Origin: Pseudomonas putida
GTDB taxonomy: Bacteria; Pseudomonadota; Gammaproteobacteria; Pseudomonadales; Pseudomonadaceae
NCBI GenBank assembly: GCA_041879295.1
Contig: CP047152.1
Span: forward strand, 4,159,501-4,223,500
Length of the DNA stretch: 64,000 nt
Direction: 5' to 3'
The stretch's first letter is position 1; every line of letters starts with the position of its first letter. The translations under genes and the position numbers were made by a program. The notes beneath the pieces are model-generated. The model had not been told where the DNA came from and did not search any database. It saw only the letters and a list, made by a program, of their open reading frames with translations. This document shows, one piece after another, positions 35,789 through 44,767 of the stretch.

Positions 35789-35834
35789 GGGGGCGCCGGG
35801 AGGGGGGGGGCGCCGGGAGGGGGCGACGAGGGGT
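35789..35834 (+). repeat. G-rich tract with tandem repeat and G9 run
   Basis: Just after the alaA stop codon, two direct copies of GGGGGCGCCGGGAGG merge into a tract with runs of five, three, nine (35802-35810), three and five G on the plus strand. It could fold as a G-quadruplex in mRNA or DNA, and the G9 run is prone to length change. Confidence 0.75.
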
Positions 35835-35860
35835 TCGACGAAAGATTGATGGTGGGGCGT

Positions 35861-36083
35861 AGATCGAGCGCCGCCCGCGCGGCGCATCGCGAGCAAGCTC
35901 GCTCCTACATTTGTTTCGGGCCAGTTACGCCTGTGACAGGCGCGCGCGACCGCCTGGCCCGTACCACACGATATCGCGTCATGCACCAAGGCGTTCGCGC
36001 GCAAATCCCACAGGCATAATTGGCCCGAAACAAATGTAGGAGCGAGCTTGCTCGCGATGCGCCGCGCGGGCGGCGCTCGATCT
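35861..36083. repeat. Long palindromic REP-derived element, copy A (223 bp)
   Basis: It starts AGATCGAGCGCCGCCCGC and ends in the complement. The outer 64 bp of each end match at 63 positions. The inner arms (TTACGCCTGTGACAGG and complement) are also partly paired, leaving an unpaired centre of about 35 nt. The outer arms contain the GCGAGCAAGCTCGCTCCTACA REP core. It has the shape of a MITE or extended REPIN. It sits in the alaA-htpX gap (35781-36308), where I see no gene. Confidence 0.85.
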
Positions 36084-36308
36084 CACAGGCGCCACCCCAC
36101 TTGCGGCAAACACCCAGCGCCCTTGACGCAGCCCCCAAGCCGAAGGTTTCTTACATCCTGCAACGCTCTATCCCACAGCCCCCGAGCCATCCTCTGCCAT
36201 ACTCCGCCGTACACAGTTTGAAATAGTCCCCCGATTGAATCGGCGCGGCAGGCCCCTTATATACCCCGCAGTAAGCGACAACTCATCCGTCAGGAGAACG
36301 TAACAACC

Positions 36309-37196
36309 ATGATGCGCATTCTGTTGTTTGTAGCCACCAACCTCGCGGTGGTGCTGGTTGCAAGCATTACCCTGAGCCTGTTCGGTTTCAACGGGTTCAT
36401 GGCCGCCAACGGGGTCGACCTGAACCTCAGCAGCCTGCTGGTGTTCTGCGCCGTGTTCGGCTTTGCCGGCTCCCTCGTCTCGCTGTTCATCTCCAAGTGG
36501 ATGGCGAAGATGACCACCGGCACCCAGATCATCAGCCAGCCGCGCACCCGCCACGAGCAGTGGCTGCTGCAAACGGTCGAAGAGCTGTCCCGCGAAGCGG
36601 GCATCAAAATGCCTGAAGTGGGTATCTTCCCGGCTTACGAGGCCAACGCCTTCGCCACCGGCTGGAACCGCAACGACGCGCTGGTCGCGGTGTCCCAGGG
36701 CCTGCTGGAGCGCTTCTCGCCCGATGAAGTGCGTGCGGTACTGGCCCACGAAATCGGCCACGTTGCCAACGGCGACATGGTCACCCTGGCGCTGGTACAG
36801 GGCGTGGTGAACACCTTCGTGATGTTCTTTGCACGCATCATCGGCAACTTTGTCGACAAGGTCATCTTCAAGAACGAAGAGGGCCAAGGCATTGCCTACT
36901 ATGTGGCGACCATCGTTGCCGAGCTGATCCTTGGCATCCTGGCCAGCATGATCGTGATGTGGTTCTCGCGCCGCCGCGAATTCCGCGCCGACGAAGCCGG
37001 TGCGCAACTGGCCGGTACCGCGGCAATGATCGGCGCCCTGCAACGCCTGCGTGTGGAACAAGGCCTGCCGGTGCACATGCCCGACACCATGAAGGCCTTC
37101 GGCATCAATGGCGGCCTGAAGCACGGGCTGGCCGGGTTGCTGATGAGCCACCCACCGCTGGAAGACCGCATCGAGGCCCTGCGTCAGCGCGGCTGA
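36309..37196 (+). CDS. htpX: Membrane protease HtpX
   Basis: 295 residues starting [11 protein letters not shown]. Two N-terminal helices (about 4-24 and 38-58) are followed by the zinc motif '[12 protein letters not shown]', two further helices (about 160-180 and 193-213) and the third ligand in '[11 protein letters not shown]'. It is an M48-family integral inner-membrane zinc protease that degrades damaged membrane proteins with FtsH. It is monocistronic with a strong terminator. Confidence 0.97.
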   Translation: MMRILLFVATNLAVVLVASITLSLFGFNGFMAANGVDLNLSSLLVFCAVFGFAGSLVSLFISKWMAKMTTGTQIISQPRTRHEQWLLQTVEELSREAGIKMPEVGIFPAYEANAFATGWNRNDALVAVSQGLLERFSPDEVRAVLAHEIGHVANGDMVTLALVQGVVNTFVMFFARIIGNFVDKVIFKNEEGQGIAYYVATIVAELILGILASMIVMWFSRRREFRADEAGAQLAGTAAMIGALQRLRVEQGLPVHMPDTMKAFGINGGLKHGLAGLLMSHPPLEDRIEALRQRG

Positions 37197-37212
37197 TTCA
37201 CCTGATAAAAAC

Positions 37213-37240
37213 AAAGGGCGACTTCGGTCGCCCTTTTTTA
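37213..37240 (+). terminator. Terminator of htpX
   Basis: 10-bp stem AAAGGGCGAC / GTCGCCCTTT with a TTCG tetraloop and T tract, 16 nt past the stop codon. Confidence 0.93.
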
Positions 37241-37262
37241 TTTCCGGCCTTACGCAGCCATC

Positions 37263-37330
37263 TGTGGGAGCGGGCGCGCCCGCGAACACCGGCAAAGCCG
37301 GTGCCATCTAACGCGCCGCCCGCTCCCACA
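37263..37330. repeat. REP doublet
   Basis: TGTGGGAGCGGGCGCGCCCGC and an inverted partner ending CGCTCCCACA flank a small hairpin (ACCGGC...GCCGGT). It lies between the convergent htpX and tpm genes. Confidence 0.8.
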
Positions 37331-37357
37331 TGGGCCGGGGCAGCCTGCCCTACCTGC

Positions 37358-38008
37358 TTACCGGCTGAGCCGGTACACCCGCTCCAACAAACTCGACGCC
37401 CCGGCCTGCACAAACTTCGGGCTCTCCTCAATCACCTCCACAGCCTCCAGTTGCTCCACCTGCCACCCCGCAAACCCCTGCCTCAGCTCTTCATCCCTGA
37501 CCGAAAACGGCGGCCCGGCCAACAATGACTGGTCATACTCCAGCGTCACCACCAACCCCCGGCAGCTTGTCGGCAGCAACCCCGACAACAGCTGCATATA
37601 CCGCGCACGCATCTGCACCGGCAGCGCAATCACCGCCGCCCGGTCATACAGCCCCACGCAGTCAGCCACATCCTCTGCCCGCAAGGCAAAGAAGTCGCCA
37701 CACCACAGCTGCACATCTCCACTGCACCAAACCTCGAATGCACCCTGCTGCCGCACCTCGGCCTCAAGCCCGTGCTCACGGAAGAAATCCTCCACCGCCC
37801 GCCGCGACAGCTCCACCCCCAATACGCAATGGCCCTGCCCGGCCAGCCAGGCCAGGTCCAGACTCTTGCCGCACAGGGGCACCAGCACGCGGCTGCCCGG
37901 TGCCAACTGCAACTGGGGCCAGTACGTCTGCAGATAGGGGTTCACCTGCGCCTGGTGAAAGCCGATCTGATTGTCAGCCCACCGCTGCTGCCAGAACGCT
38001 GGTTCCAT
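37358..38008 (-). CDS. tpm: Thiopurine S-methyltransferase
   Basis: 216 residues from MEPAFWQQRWADNQIGFHQ, with GGGAGT 4 nt upstream; a GTG two codons earlier is possible. It has the SAM-binding 'RVLVPLCGKSLDLAWLAGQGH', then 'VGLYDRAAVIALP' and 'LVVTLEYDQSLLAGPPFSV', all typical of bacterial TPMT. It methylates thiopurines and, in pseudomonads, selenium and tellurium compounds. It is monocistronic and divergent from the dioxygenase gene. Confidence 0.95.
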   Translation of the reverse strand: MEPAFWQQRWADNQIGFHQAQVNPYLQTYWPQLQLAPGSRVLVPLCGKSLDLAWLAGQGHCVLGVELSRRAVEDFFREHGLEAEVRQQGAFEVWCSGDVQLWCGDFFALRAEDVADCVGLYDRAAVIALPVQMRARYMQLLSGLLPTSCRGLVVTLEYDQSLLAGPPFSVRDEELRQGFAGWQVEQLEAVEVIEESPKFVQAGASSLLERVYRLSR

Positions 38009-38109
38009 GATCACTCCCGATTTTTAGATGATTTGTCGGTAAAACTTGGTTTGGATTTCGATCTGTAGTTAATCGAAGATGGTTGCATCTTAACCTTCAG
38101 GACCCCGCC

Positions 38110-38877
38110 ATGCTGCCCAGCCTGTTCATTTCCCATGGTTCCCCCATGCTTGCCCTGCAACCCGGCGCCAGCGGGCCGGCACTGTCCGGGTTGGCCAACG
38201 CCCTGCCCCGGCCGAAAGCGATCGTGGTGGTGTCGGCGCACTGGGAAAGCCGCGAGCTGCTGGTCACCGCCAGCGCACAGCCCGAAACCTGGCATGACTT
38301 CTACGGCTTCCCACCGGCCCTGTATGCGGTGCAGTACCCGGCGCCGGGCGAGCCCGGGCTTGCTGGCCAGGTCAGTGAGCGGTTGAAGGCTGCGGGGCTA
38401 CCCGCGCGGCTGGACATGCAGCGCCCATTCGACCATGGCGCCTGGGTGCCACTGTCGCTGATGTACCCGGATGCGAGCATTCCCGTGGTGCAGGTTTCAC
38501 TGCCCAGCCACATGGGGCCGGCGCTGCAGCTAAAAGTGGGCCAGGCACTGGCGGTGTTGCGTACCGAGGATGTACTGCTGATAGGGTCGGGCAGCATTAC
38601 CCACAACCTGGGTGAGCTGGACTGGCATGCAGGGCCGGATGTGATTGAGCCATGGGCCCTGGCGTTCAGGGATTGGGTGGTAGACCGGCTGCAGGAGGAT
38701 GACCAGGCGGCGTTGCTAGATTACCGGCAGCAGGCACCGTTTGCGCTGCGCAACCATCCCAGTGACGAGCATTTGCTGCCGCTGTTCTTTGCCCTCGGGG
38801 CCGGGAGCAAGTTCGGCGTGGTGCATCAGGGGTTTACCCTGGGCGCGCTGGGGATGGACATCTATCGGTTCGACTGA
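38110..38877 (+). CDS. LigB/DODA-type extradiol dioxygenase
   Basis: 255 residues with AGGA 7 nt upstream of the ATG. The metal-binding pattern of the class III extradiol (LigB/YgiD) family is present: 'FISHGSP' near residue 6-12, 'VVSAHWES' near 40-47, 'FDHGAWVPL' near 108-116 and 'IGSGSITHNL'. YgiD-type members cleave aromatic catechols such as DOPA. The physiological substrate here is not evident. Confidence 0.92.
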   Translation: MLPSLFISHGSPMLALQPGASGPALSGLANALPRPKAIVVVSAHWESRELLVTASAQPETWHDFYGFPPALYAVQYPAPGEPGLAGQVSERLKAAGLPARLDMQRPFDHGAWVPLSLMYPDASIPVVQVSLPSHMGPALQLKVGQALAVLRTEDVLLIGSGSITHNLGELDWHAGPDVIEPWALAFRDWVVDRLQEDDQAALLDYRQQAPFALRNHPSDEHLLPLFFALGAGSKFGVVHQGFTLGALGMDIYRFD

Positions 38878-38878
38878 A

Positions 38879-38964
38879 GGGCCTCTTCGCGGGCAAGCCC
38901 GCTCCTACAGGTACTGAAATCTGTGGGGTACCTGTAGGAGCGGGCTTGCCCGCGAAAGGGCCGG
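38879..38964. repeat. REP doublet
   Basis: Two inverted units (TTCGCGGGCAAGCCCGCTCC and complement) form an 86-bp near-palindrome between the convergent dioxygenase and helicase genes. Confidence 0.88.
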
Positions 38965-38972
38965 TAAAGGCA

Positions 38973-39005
38973 AAAAAAATCCCCGACCTAAGCCGGGGAT
39001 TTTTT
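38973..39005. terminator. Bidirectional terminator between dioxygenase and helicase genes
   Basis: Stem ATCCCCG / CGGGGAT with an 8-nt loop and long A and T tracts on both sides, 13 nt past the helicase stop codon. Confidence 0.88.
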
Positions 39006-39018
39006 CGTTACGCCAGGA

Positions 39019-40698
39019 TCAATCCTCGCGGTAGCGACGCAGCTTCAACTGCTTGCCAGCCACGCGGGTGTCCTTGAGCTTGGACAGCAGCTTCTCGAGG
39101 CCGTCTTCCGGCAGCTCGACCAGGCTGAAGCTGTCGCGCACCTGGATGCGGCCGATAGCGTCACGCGCCAGGCCACCTTCGTTGAGGATCGCCCCCAGCA
39201 GGTTCTTGGCAGCGATGCCATCACGGGCACCCAGGGCGGTACGGCAACGCACGCGGCCTTCGGCCAACGGCAGCGGCGCACGGCGCTCACGATCACCACG
39301 GTCAGGGCGCTCGCCACGCTCACCGCGCTCGGTACGCTCACCACGCGGGGCGAAGCTCGGCACCAGCGGCTGCTCGCGCTCTACCGCCGCCAGGTCCAGC
39401 GCCTGGCCATTGGTGGCCTTGCGCAGCAGGGCCGAAGCCAAGGCACGCGCGCTGCAACCCAGGTCGGTGGTCAGGCGGTCGAACAGTTCGCCGTGGGTGG
39501 CTTCTGCTTCGGCTACCAGCGGCGCCAGGCTCGAGGTCAGCTTCTTGATGCGGGCATCCAGCACGGCCTGGGCATTCGGCAGGCGCGCTTCGGCAACCTT
39601 CTGCCCGGTAACACGCTCGATCACCTGCAGCATGCGGCGCTCACGCGGGGTAACCAGCAACAGTGCACGGCCATCGCGACCGGCACGGCCAGTACGGCCG
39701 ATTCGGTGTACGTAGGACTCCGGGTCGTACGGCATGTCAACGTTGAATACGTGAGTGATGCGCGGTACGTCCAGGCCACGGGCAGCGACGTCGGTGGCGA
39801 CGACGATGTCCAGGCGGCCATCCTTGAGCGAGTCGATCACGCGCTCACGCTGGTTCTGGGCGATGTCGCCGTTCAGCGCAGCAGCCTTGTAGCCCTTGGC
39901 TTCCAGCGCGGCGGCCAGGTCCAGGGTGGCTTGCTTGGTACGCACGAAGGCGATCAGCGCGTCGAACTCTTCCACTTCCAGCAGACGCAGCACAGCCGGG
40001 ATCTTCTGGTCCGCGTGGACCATCAGGTGGGCCTGCTCGATCGCGGTAACGGTCTGGGTCTTGGTCTGGATCTTGACGTGCTTGGGTTCGCGCAGGTGGC
40101 GCTCGGCGATCGAACGGATCGACGACGGCAGGGTTGCGGAGAACAGTACGGTCTGACGGGTAGCCGGGATTGCGTCGAAGATCACTTCGAGGTCGTCCAT
40201 GAAGCCCAGCTTCAGCATCTCGTCGGCTTCGTCCAGTACCAGGTACTGTACGGTCGACAAGACTTTTTCGTCACGACGCAGGTGGTCGCACAGACGGCCC
40301 GGGGTGGCCACGACGATTTGCGCGCCGTTGCGGATCGCACGCAGCTGTGGGCCCATCGGGGCACCACCGTAGACGGCGACAACGTTCACGCCCGGCATCT
40401 GCTTGGCGTAGGTTTCGAAAGCGGTAGCAACTTGCAGCGCCAACTCACGGGTTGGCGCCAGGATCAGGGCTTGCGGTTCGCGCTTGCTCACATCGATCTT
40501 GTTCAGGATCGGCAGGGCGAAGGCAGCGGTTTTGCCGGTGCCAGTCTGCGCCTGGCCGATCATGTCGTGACCGGCGAGGATGATCGGGATCGATTGTTGC
40601 TGAATGGCGGACGGCTCTTCGTAGCCGGTAGCCACAACGGCAGCAACAATGTTCGGATTAAGATCGAGAGCGGCGAAGCCGCCGGTTTCCTGGGTCAT
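39019..40698 (-). CDS. deaD: DEAD-box RNA helicase (DeaD/CsdA type)
   Basis: 559 residues from MTQETGGFAALDLNPN. All helicase motifs are present: Q motif 'GYEEPSAIQQQSIP', motif I 'AQTGTGKT', Ia 'PTRELA', II 'DEAD', III 'SAT', V 'ATDVAARGLD' and VI 'HRIGRTGRAGR'. An Arg/Glu/Gly-rich linker (about 440-475) precedes a C-terminal DbpA-like RNA-binding domain (485-559). This is the architecture of DeaD/CsdA, which unwinds structured mRNA and assists ribosome assembly in the cold. The long leader upstream fits cold-type post-transcriptional control. Confidence 0.93.
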   Translation of the reverse strand: MTQETGGFAALDLNPNIVAAVVATGYEEPSAIQQQSIPIILAGHDMIGQAQTGTGKTAAFALPILNKIDVSKREPQALILAPTRELALQVATAFETYAKQMPGVNVVAVYGGAPMGPQLRAIRNGAQIVVATPGRLCDHLRRDEKVLSTVQYLVLDEADEMLKLGFMDDLEVIFDAIPATRQTVLFSATLPSSIRSIAERHLREPKHVKIQTKTQTVTAIEQAHLMVHADQKIPAVLRLLEVEEFDALIAFVRTKQATLDLAAALEAKGYKAAALNGDIAQNQRERVIDSLKDGRLDIVVATDVAARGLDVPRITHVFNVDMPYDPESYVHRIGRTGRAGRDGRALLLVTPRERRMLQVIERVTGQKVAEARLPNAQAVLDARIKKLTSSLAPLVAEAEATHGELFDRLTTDLGCSARALASALLRKATNGQALDLAAVEREQPLVPSFAPRGERTERGERGERPDRGDRERRAPLPLAEGRVRCRTALGARDGIAAKNLLGAILNEGGLARDAIGRIQVRDSFSLVELPEDGLEKLLSKLKDTRVAGKQLKLRRYRED

Positions 40699-40920
40699 GG
40701 GTCTGCCTCTAGGTGCATCCGCAAAGACCCATGCTCCAAAGCTGCACATGCCTTGAAAGACCGTAAGGTCACCCAGGCAGCTTTGGCGGCGGGGATTTGC
40801 GAAAACGATTGAAAAAGAAAACTTGGGAAGGTCCGCCTAGCGGACGCGCAGCCGAAGCTGGACTCGGAGGATTTGCACCACCTGATTTTGAGGTCCGCTA
40901 AAAGACCGGCGCGTACTATA
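40699..40920 (-). promoter_or_regulatory. Promoter and long structured 5' leader of the helicase gene
   Basis: A TATAGT box lies at 40920-40915 (minus strand), giving a leader of about 205 nt; the -35 region is weak. Within it CCAAAGCTGC (40736-40745) pairs with GCAGCTTTGG (40777-40786) around an inner GACC/GGTC hairpin, and GTCCGC...GCGGAC forms another near 40830. The rest of the 351-nt gap up to 41049 shows no gene. Confidence 0.6.
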
Positions 40921-41049
40921 CCTGAAATAGTCGCGTACGTGAGGAAAATTTTCATGGGGGCAGGGCCAGTATCGGGCCATCGCGCACGACAGGCTGAATC
41001 GATAATCCCCTGAAGCCTTACTTGCTCGGTGTCGGCGCGCGTCAGCCAT

Positions 41050-41805
41050 TCAGGTAGCCGGCCGAATCTCGCGGATCAGCCCATCGAGGCTGTACCCCAA
41101 ACGCGGCGCCAGCGCCTCGGCCCGGGCTCTCAAACCGTCCAGGTCCAGCGACTGCTCAAGGTCTGCCGGCACCAGCAGAATCACATTGCCCTCCTTCACA
41201 GGCAGCTCCCAGTAATGCCGATGGTACAACCCGCGCAACAACGCCGCGCCCAGCGGCCTGCCATCATCGGTGGCCCACTGGTTGATCACCAACCAGCCGC
41301 CTGGGTTCAGGTGTTGCTGGCAGTTCTCCAGAAAGTTCCACGCCAGGTGCCCGACCCCAGGGCCATGATCGGTGTACAAGTCAACGAACAGCAGGTCGGC
41401 CTTCTCTGCCGTGGGCAATAGCTCCAGGGCATCGCCGATGCGCACATACAGCCGCGGGTCGTCGTCCAGGCCCAGGTAATCCATGGCCAGGCGCGGCACA
41501 TCCGGGCGCAGCTCGATGGCCTCGATGTCTTCCAGCGGCAGGAACTTCATGCAGGCCTGGGTCAGCGTGCCGGCGCCCAGGCCCAGAAACAGTGCACTCT
41601 CAGGCAGTTCGTGGCACAGCGCCCCCACCAGCATGGCGCGGGTGTAGTCGTACTCCAGCCAGCTGGGGTCGGCGGTGAACACGCAGCTTTGCTCGATCGC
41701 ATCGCCGAATTCCAGAAAGCGGTAGTCGTCTACTTCGTACACGCTGATGACGCCAAACGCATCTTCCACCCGTGCCAGCAGCCGCTCTTGCCGTTCCGCC
41801 GTCAT
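41050..41805 (-). CDS. Spermidine synthase-like protein (SAM-fold)
   Basis: 251 residues from MTAERQERLLARV. It has a SAM-type nucleotide fold with 'SALFLGLGAGTLTQACMKFLP' (motif I, near 88-108), 'DIEAIELRPDVPRLA' and 'KADLLFVDLYTDHGPG', as in the spermidine synthase superfamily. The acidic residue pattern for putrescine binding is not clearly complete, so the substrate is uncertain. It diverges from the DAHP synthase gene 116 nt away. Confidence 0.85.
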   Translation of the reverse strand: MTAERQERLLARVEDAFGVISVYEVDDYRFLEFGDAIEQSCVFTADPSWLEYDYTRAMLVGALCHELPESALFLGLGAGTLTQACMKFLPLEDIEAIELRPDVPRLAMDYLGLDDDPRLYVRIGDALELLPTAEKADLLFVDLYTDHGPGVGHLAWNFLENCQQHLNPGGWLVINQWATDDGRPLGAALLRGLYHRHYWELPVKEGNVILLVPADLEQSLDLDGLRARAEALAPRLGYSLDGLIREIRPAT

Positions 41806-41921
41806 GTCCACCACCCGCCTGCGCAAAAACGCGCATTGTCCGCCAACACCCTTGATGCAACAAGCGCAGCGCCAACTGTTACCATGGCCCATAGCCTACA
41901 ACCGACAAGACCGAGCCCAAG

Positions 41922-43268
41922 ATGAACCAACCGTGGAGCCCCGACAGCTGGCGCGCCCTGCCGATCCAGCAGCAACCGACCTACCCCGATGCCGCGCACC
42001 TGCTGAAGGTTGAACAGACCCTGGCCAGCTACCCGCCGCTGGTGTTCGCGGGTGAGGCGCGCGAGCTGCGCCGGCAGTTTGCCGAAGTCACTGAAGGCCG
42101 TGCCTTCCTGCTTCAGGGCGGCGATTGCGCCGAGAGCTTCGCCGAGTTCTCGGCTGCAAAAATCCGCGACACCTTCAAGGTGTTGCTGCAAATGGCGATT
42201 GTCATGACCTTTGCCGCCGGCTGCCCGGTGGTGAAAGTGGGGCGTATGGCCGGGCAGTTCGCCAAACCGCGCTCATCTGGCGATGAAACCATCGGCGACG
42301 TCACCCTCCCCGCCTACCGCGGCGACATCGTCAACGGCATCAGTTTCGACGCCAAAAGCCGTATTCCGGACCCGGAGCGCCTGCTGCAGGCCTACCACCA
42401 GGCCACCGCCAGCCTCAACCTGCTGCGCGCGTTCGCCCAGGGCGGGTTTGCCGACCTGCACCAGGTGCACAAGTGGAACCTGGACTTCATCGCCAACTCG
42501 GCGCTGGCCGACAAGTACCACCAGTTGGCCAATCGCATCGATGAAACCCTGGCGTTCATGCGTGCCTGTGGCCTGGACAGTGCGCCGCAACTGCGCGAAA
42601 CCAGCTTCTTCACGGCCCACGAGGCGCTGCTGTTGAACTATGAAGAAGCCTTCGTGCGCCAGGACAGCCTGACCGGCGACTACTACGACTGCTCGGCGCA
42701 CATGCTGTGGATCGGCGACCGCACCCGCCAGCTCGATGGCGCCCATGTCGAGTTCCTGCGTGGCGTGCACAACCCCATCGGGGTCAAGGTTGGCCCGAGC
42801 ATGAACCCCGAAGAGCTGATCCGCCTGATCGACACGCTCAATCCGTCCAACGACCCGGGGCGTCTGAACCTGATCGTGCGCATGGGCGCGAGCAAGGTTG
42901 GCGACCACTTGCCGGGGCTGATCCGCACTGTCGAGCGCGAGGGGCGCAAGGTGTTGTGGAGCTCCGACCCGATGCACGGCAACACCATCAAGGCCAGCAG
43001 CGGTTACAAGACCCGCGATTTTGCGCAGATTCTGGATGAGGTTAAGCAGTTCTTCCAGGTACATCAGGCCGAGGGCAGCCATGCTGGCGGTATCCATATC
43101 GAGATGACCGGGCAGAACGTCACCGAATGCATTGGCGGTGCCCGGCCGATCACCGAGGATGCGTTGTCGGACCGGTATCACACCCATTGTGATCCGCGGA
43201 TGAATGCCGATCAGTCGCTGGAGTTGGCGTTCCTGATTGCCGAAACCCTCAAGCAGGTGCGGCGGTGA
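41922..43268 (+). CDS. Class II DAHP synthase
   Basis: 448 residues. It has the plant-like class II 3-deoxy-7-phosphoheptulonate synthase sequence: '[23 protein letters not shown]' at the start (first residues [14 protein letters not shown]), the metal cysteine in '[11 protein letters not shown]', '[12 protein letters not shown]', '[12 protein letters not shown]' and '[10 protein letters not shown]'. It condenses PEP with erythrose 4-phosphate, the entry into the shikimate pathway. Pseudomonads use this type alongside class I enzymes, and in P. aeruginosa it serves secondary metabolism. No pathway genes adjoin it here. Confidence 0.94.
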   Translation: MNQPWSPDSWRALPIQQQPTYPDAAHLLKVEQTLASYPPLVFAGEARELRRQFAEVTEGRAFLLQGGDCAESFAEFSAAKIRDTFKVLLQMAIVMTFAAGCPVVKVGRMAGQFAKPRSSGDETIGDVTLPAYRGDIVNGISFDAKSRIPDPERLLQAYHQATASLNLLRAFAQGGFADLHQVHKWNLDFIANSALADKYHQLANRIDETLAFMRACGLDSAPQLRETSFFTAHEALLLNYEEAFVRQDSLTGDYYDCSAHMLWIGDRTRQLDGAHVEFLRGVHNPIGVKVGPSMNPEELIRLIDTLNPSNDPGRLNLIVRMGASKVGDHLPGLIRTVEREGRKVLWSSDPMHGNTIKASSGYKTRDFAQILDEVKQFFQVHQAEGSHAGGIHIEMTGQNVTECIGGARPITEDALSDRYHTHCDPRMNADQSLELAFLIAETLKQVRR

Positions 43269-43305
43269 GGCTGGGGCGCATGCCTTGAGTTTTGTAGCGC
43301 CTGGG

Positions 43306-43531
43306 AGATCGAGCGCCGCCCGCGCGGCGCATCGCGAGCAAAGCTCGCTCCTACATTTGTTTCGGGCCAGTTACGCCTGTGACAGGCGCGCGCGACCGCC
43401 TTGTTAGTTCGACGTGATGTCGCGCCATGCGCCCAAGGCGTTCGCGCACAAATGCCACAGGAAAAATTGGCCCGAAACAGATGTAGGAGCGAGCTTTGCT
43501 CGCGATGCGCCGCGCGGGCGGCGCTCGATCT
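43306..43531. repeat. Long palindromic REP-derived element, copy B (226 bp)
   Basis: Same terminal inverted repeats as copy A (AGATCGAGCGCCGCCCGC ... complement), with two compensated changes in the arms: an extra A in the left GCAAAGC and the matching T in the right GCTTTGC. The centre differs from copy A over about 30 nt (GTTAGTTCGACGTGATGTCG). It fills the gap 43269-43572, which contains no gene. Confidence 0.85.
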
Positions 43532-43572
43532 CCCGGACGCTGAAAAGCTGAAGCCAGGCGCTTGGACCCAAC

Positions 43573-43791
43573 TCACTTCCTCAGTGGATCATCCCAGAAA
43601 TGCCGCTCGGCCTCTTGATGGATATCCGCCCGACTCAACCCCAGATCGTGCAAGGTTGCATCACTGAGACTGGCCAACTCCTGACGCTGACGGTACAGCT
43701 CCAGCCAACGCGCCGGGCGCTGCAGAGCCGCGTGCCACAGGTAGCTCAGGGAAAAGGCTGGTTGCTGGATGCTGCTGACATGACCTTTCAT
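43573..43791 (-). CDS. DUF1127 small protein
   Basis: 72 residues. The C-terminal half 'RQRQELASLSDATLHDLGLSRADIHQEAERHFWDD' (quoted in parts: 'LASLSDATLHDLGLSR') is the DUF1127/YjiS domain, an arginine-containing helix-turn-helix-like motif often found in small RNA-binding or regulatory proteins. It diverges from a LysR gene whose start is 96 nt away, suggesting shared control. Confidence 0.88.
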   Translation of the reverse strand: MKGHVSSIQQPAFSLSYLWHAALQRPARWLELYRQRQELASLSDATLHDLGLSRADIHQEAERHFWDDPLRK

Positions 43792-43887
43792 CGTGAAGCC
43801 CTCCGTGTTGATGGCCTCAGTCTCACGCCAGGCATAAGATCAATCCAACGAATGTTTCTGATGCGATGCATCTCGGAGATTGATGCA

Positions 43888-44739
43888 ATGTCCCAGTACC
43901 AAAGCCTCGACGCGGACGTCCTGCGCACCTTCGTAGCCATTGCCGAGCAAGGCGGCTTTACCCGAGCAGGCGAAGTGGTCAACCGCACCCAGTCAGCAGT
44001 CAGTATGCAGATGAAACGCCTGGAAGAAGACGTTCTGCAGCGCCAGCTCTTCGAACGTGATGGCCGTCAGGTGCGGCTGACCGCCGAAGGTCAGGTCCTG
44101 CTGGGGTATGCCCGACGCATTCTCAAGTTGCATGGCGAAGTGTTCAACACCCTGCGCATGCCGCACATGGTTGGCCTGGTGCGCATCGGCACACCGGACG
44201 ACTACGCCATGCGCTTCCTGCCGACCATCCTGTCGAGCTTTGCCCAGGCCTACCCGCTGGTGCAGGTGGAAGTGCATTGCGATTCGTCCAAGCACTTGAT
44301 GCTGCGCCAGGATCTGGACCTGACCATCGTCACCCGCGAGCCCGGCAACGAGATTGGCCAGTTGCTGCGCCAGGAACGCCTGGTGTGGGCCGCGGCAGAA
44401 GGCTTTTGCCCGCACGAACAGCGGCCGATGCCGGTGGCGCTGTTCAACACCGACTGCTTCTGTCGCGCCTGGACCTGCAATGCGCTGGAGGCACAGGGCA
44501 TCGATTACCGTATTGCCTACACCAGCCCGAGCCTGGCAGCGATCTTTGCCATCGTCACCGCCGGGCTGGCAGTGACCGCGCAGCTGCAGAGCCTGATCGG
44601 GGGCAACATCCGCATACTGGGTGAAAGCGAAGGGCTACCGCAGTTGCCGATGGCCAATGTGATGCTGGTGCGCAGTACGCAATCCCCCTCGCCAATCACC
44701 GACTGCATGGCCGACTACATCGTTGAGGGTTTCAAGTGA
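43888..44739 (+). CDS. LysR-family transcriptional regulator
   Basis: 283 residues from MSQYQSLDADVL, with GGAG 9 nt upstream. The winged helix-turn-helix (about 8-66) has 'TFVAIAEQGGFTRAGEVVNRTQSAVSMQ' (recognition helix 'RTQSAVSMQMKRLEED'), followed by a periplasmic-binding-like effector domain to the end. The likely target is the divergent DUF1127 gene, from the usual LysR layout. The effector is unknown. Confidence 0.92.
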   Translation: MSQYQSLDADVLRTFVAIAEQGGFTRAGEVVNRTQSAVSMQMKRLEEDVLQRQLFERDGRQVRLTAEGQVLLGYARRILKLHGEVFNTLRMPHMVGLVRIGTPDDYAMRFLPTILSSFAQAYPLVQVEVHCDSSKHLMLRQDLDLTIVTREPGNEIGQLLRQERLVWAAAEGFCPHEQRPMPVALFNTDCFCRAWTCNALEAQGIDYRIAYTSPSLAAIFAIVTAGLAVTAQLQSLIGGNIRILGESEGLPQLPMANVMLVRSTQSPSPITDCMADYIVEGFK

Positions 44740-44767
44740 TCGGGGGCCGAAAAACGGCCCCACAATC

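Noticed and set aside
36168..37307. Minus-strand frame of 379 codons opposite htpX
   Set aside because: Histidine- and glutamine-rich sequence typical of the antisense of a membrane protein gene; htpX has all its motifs.
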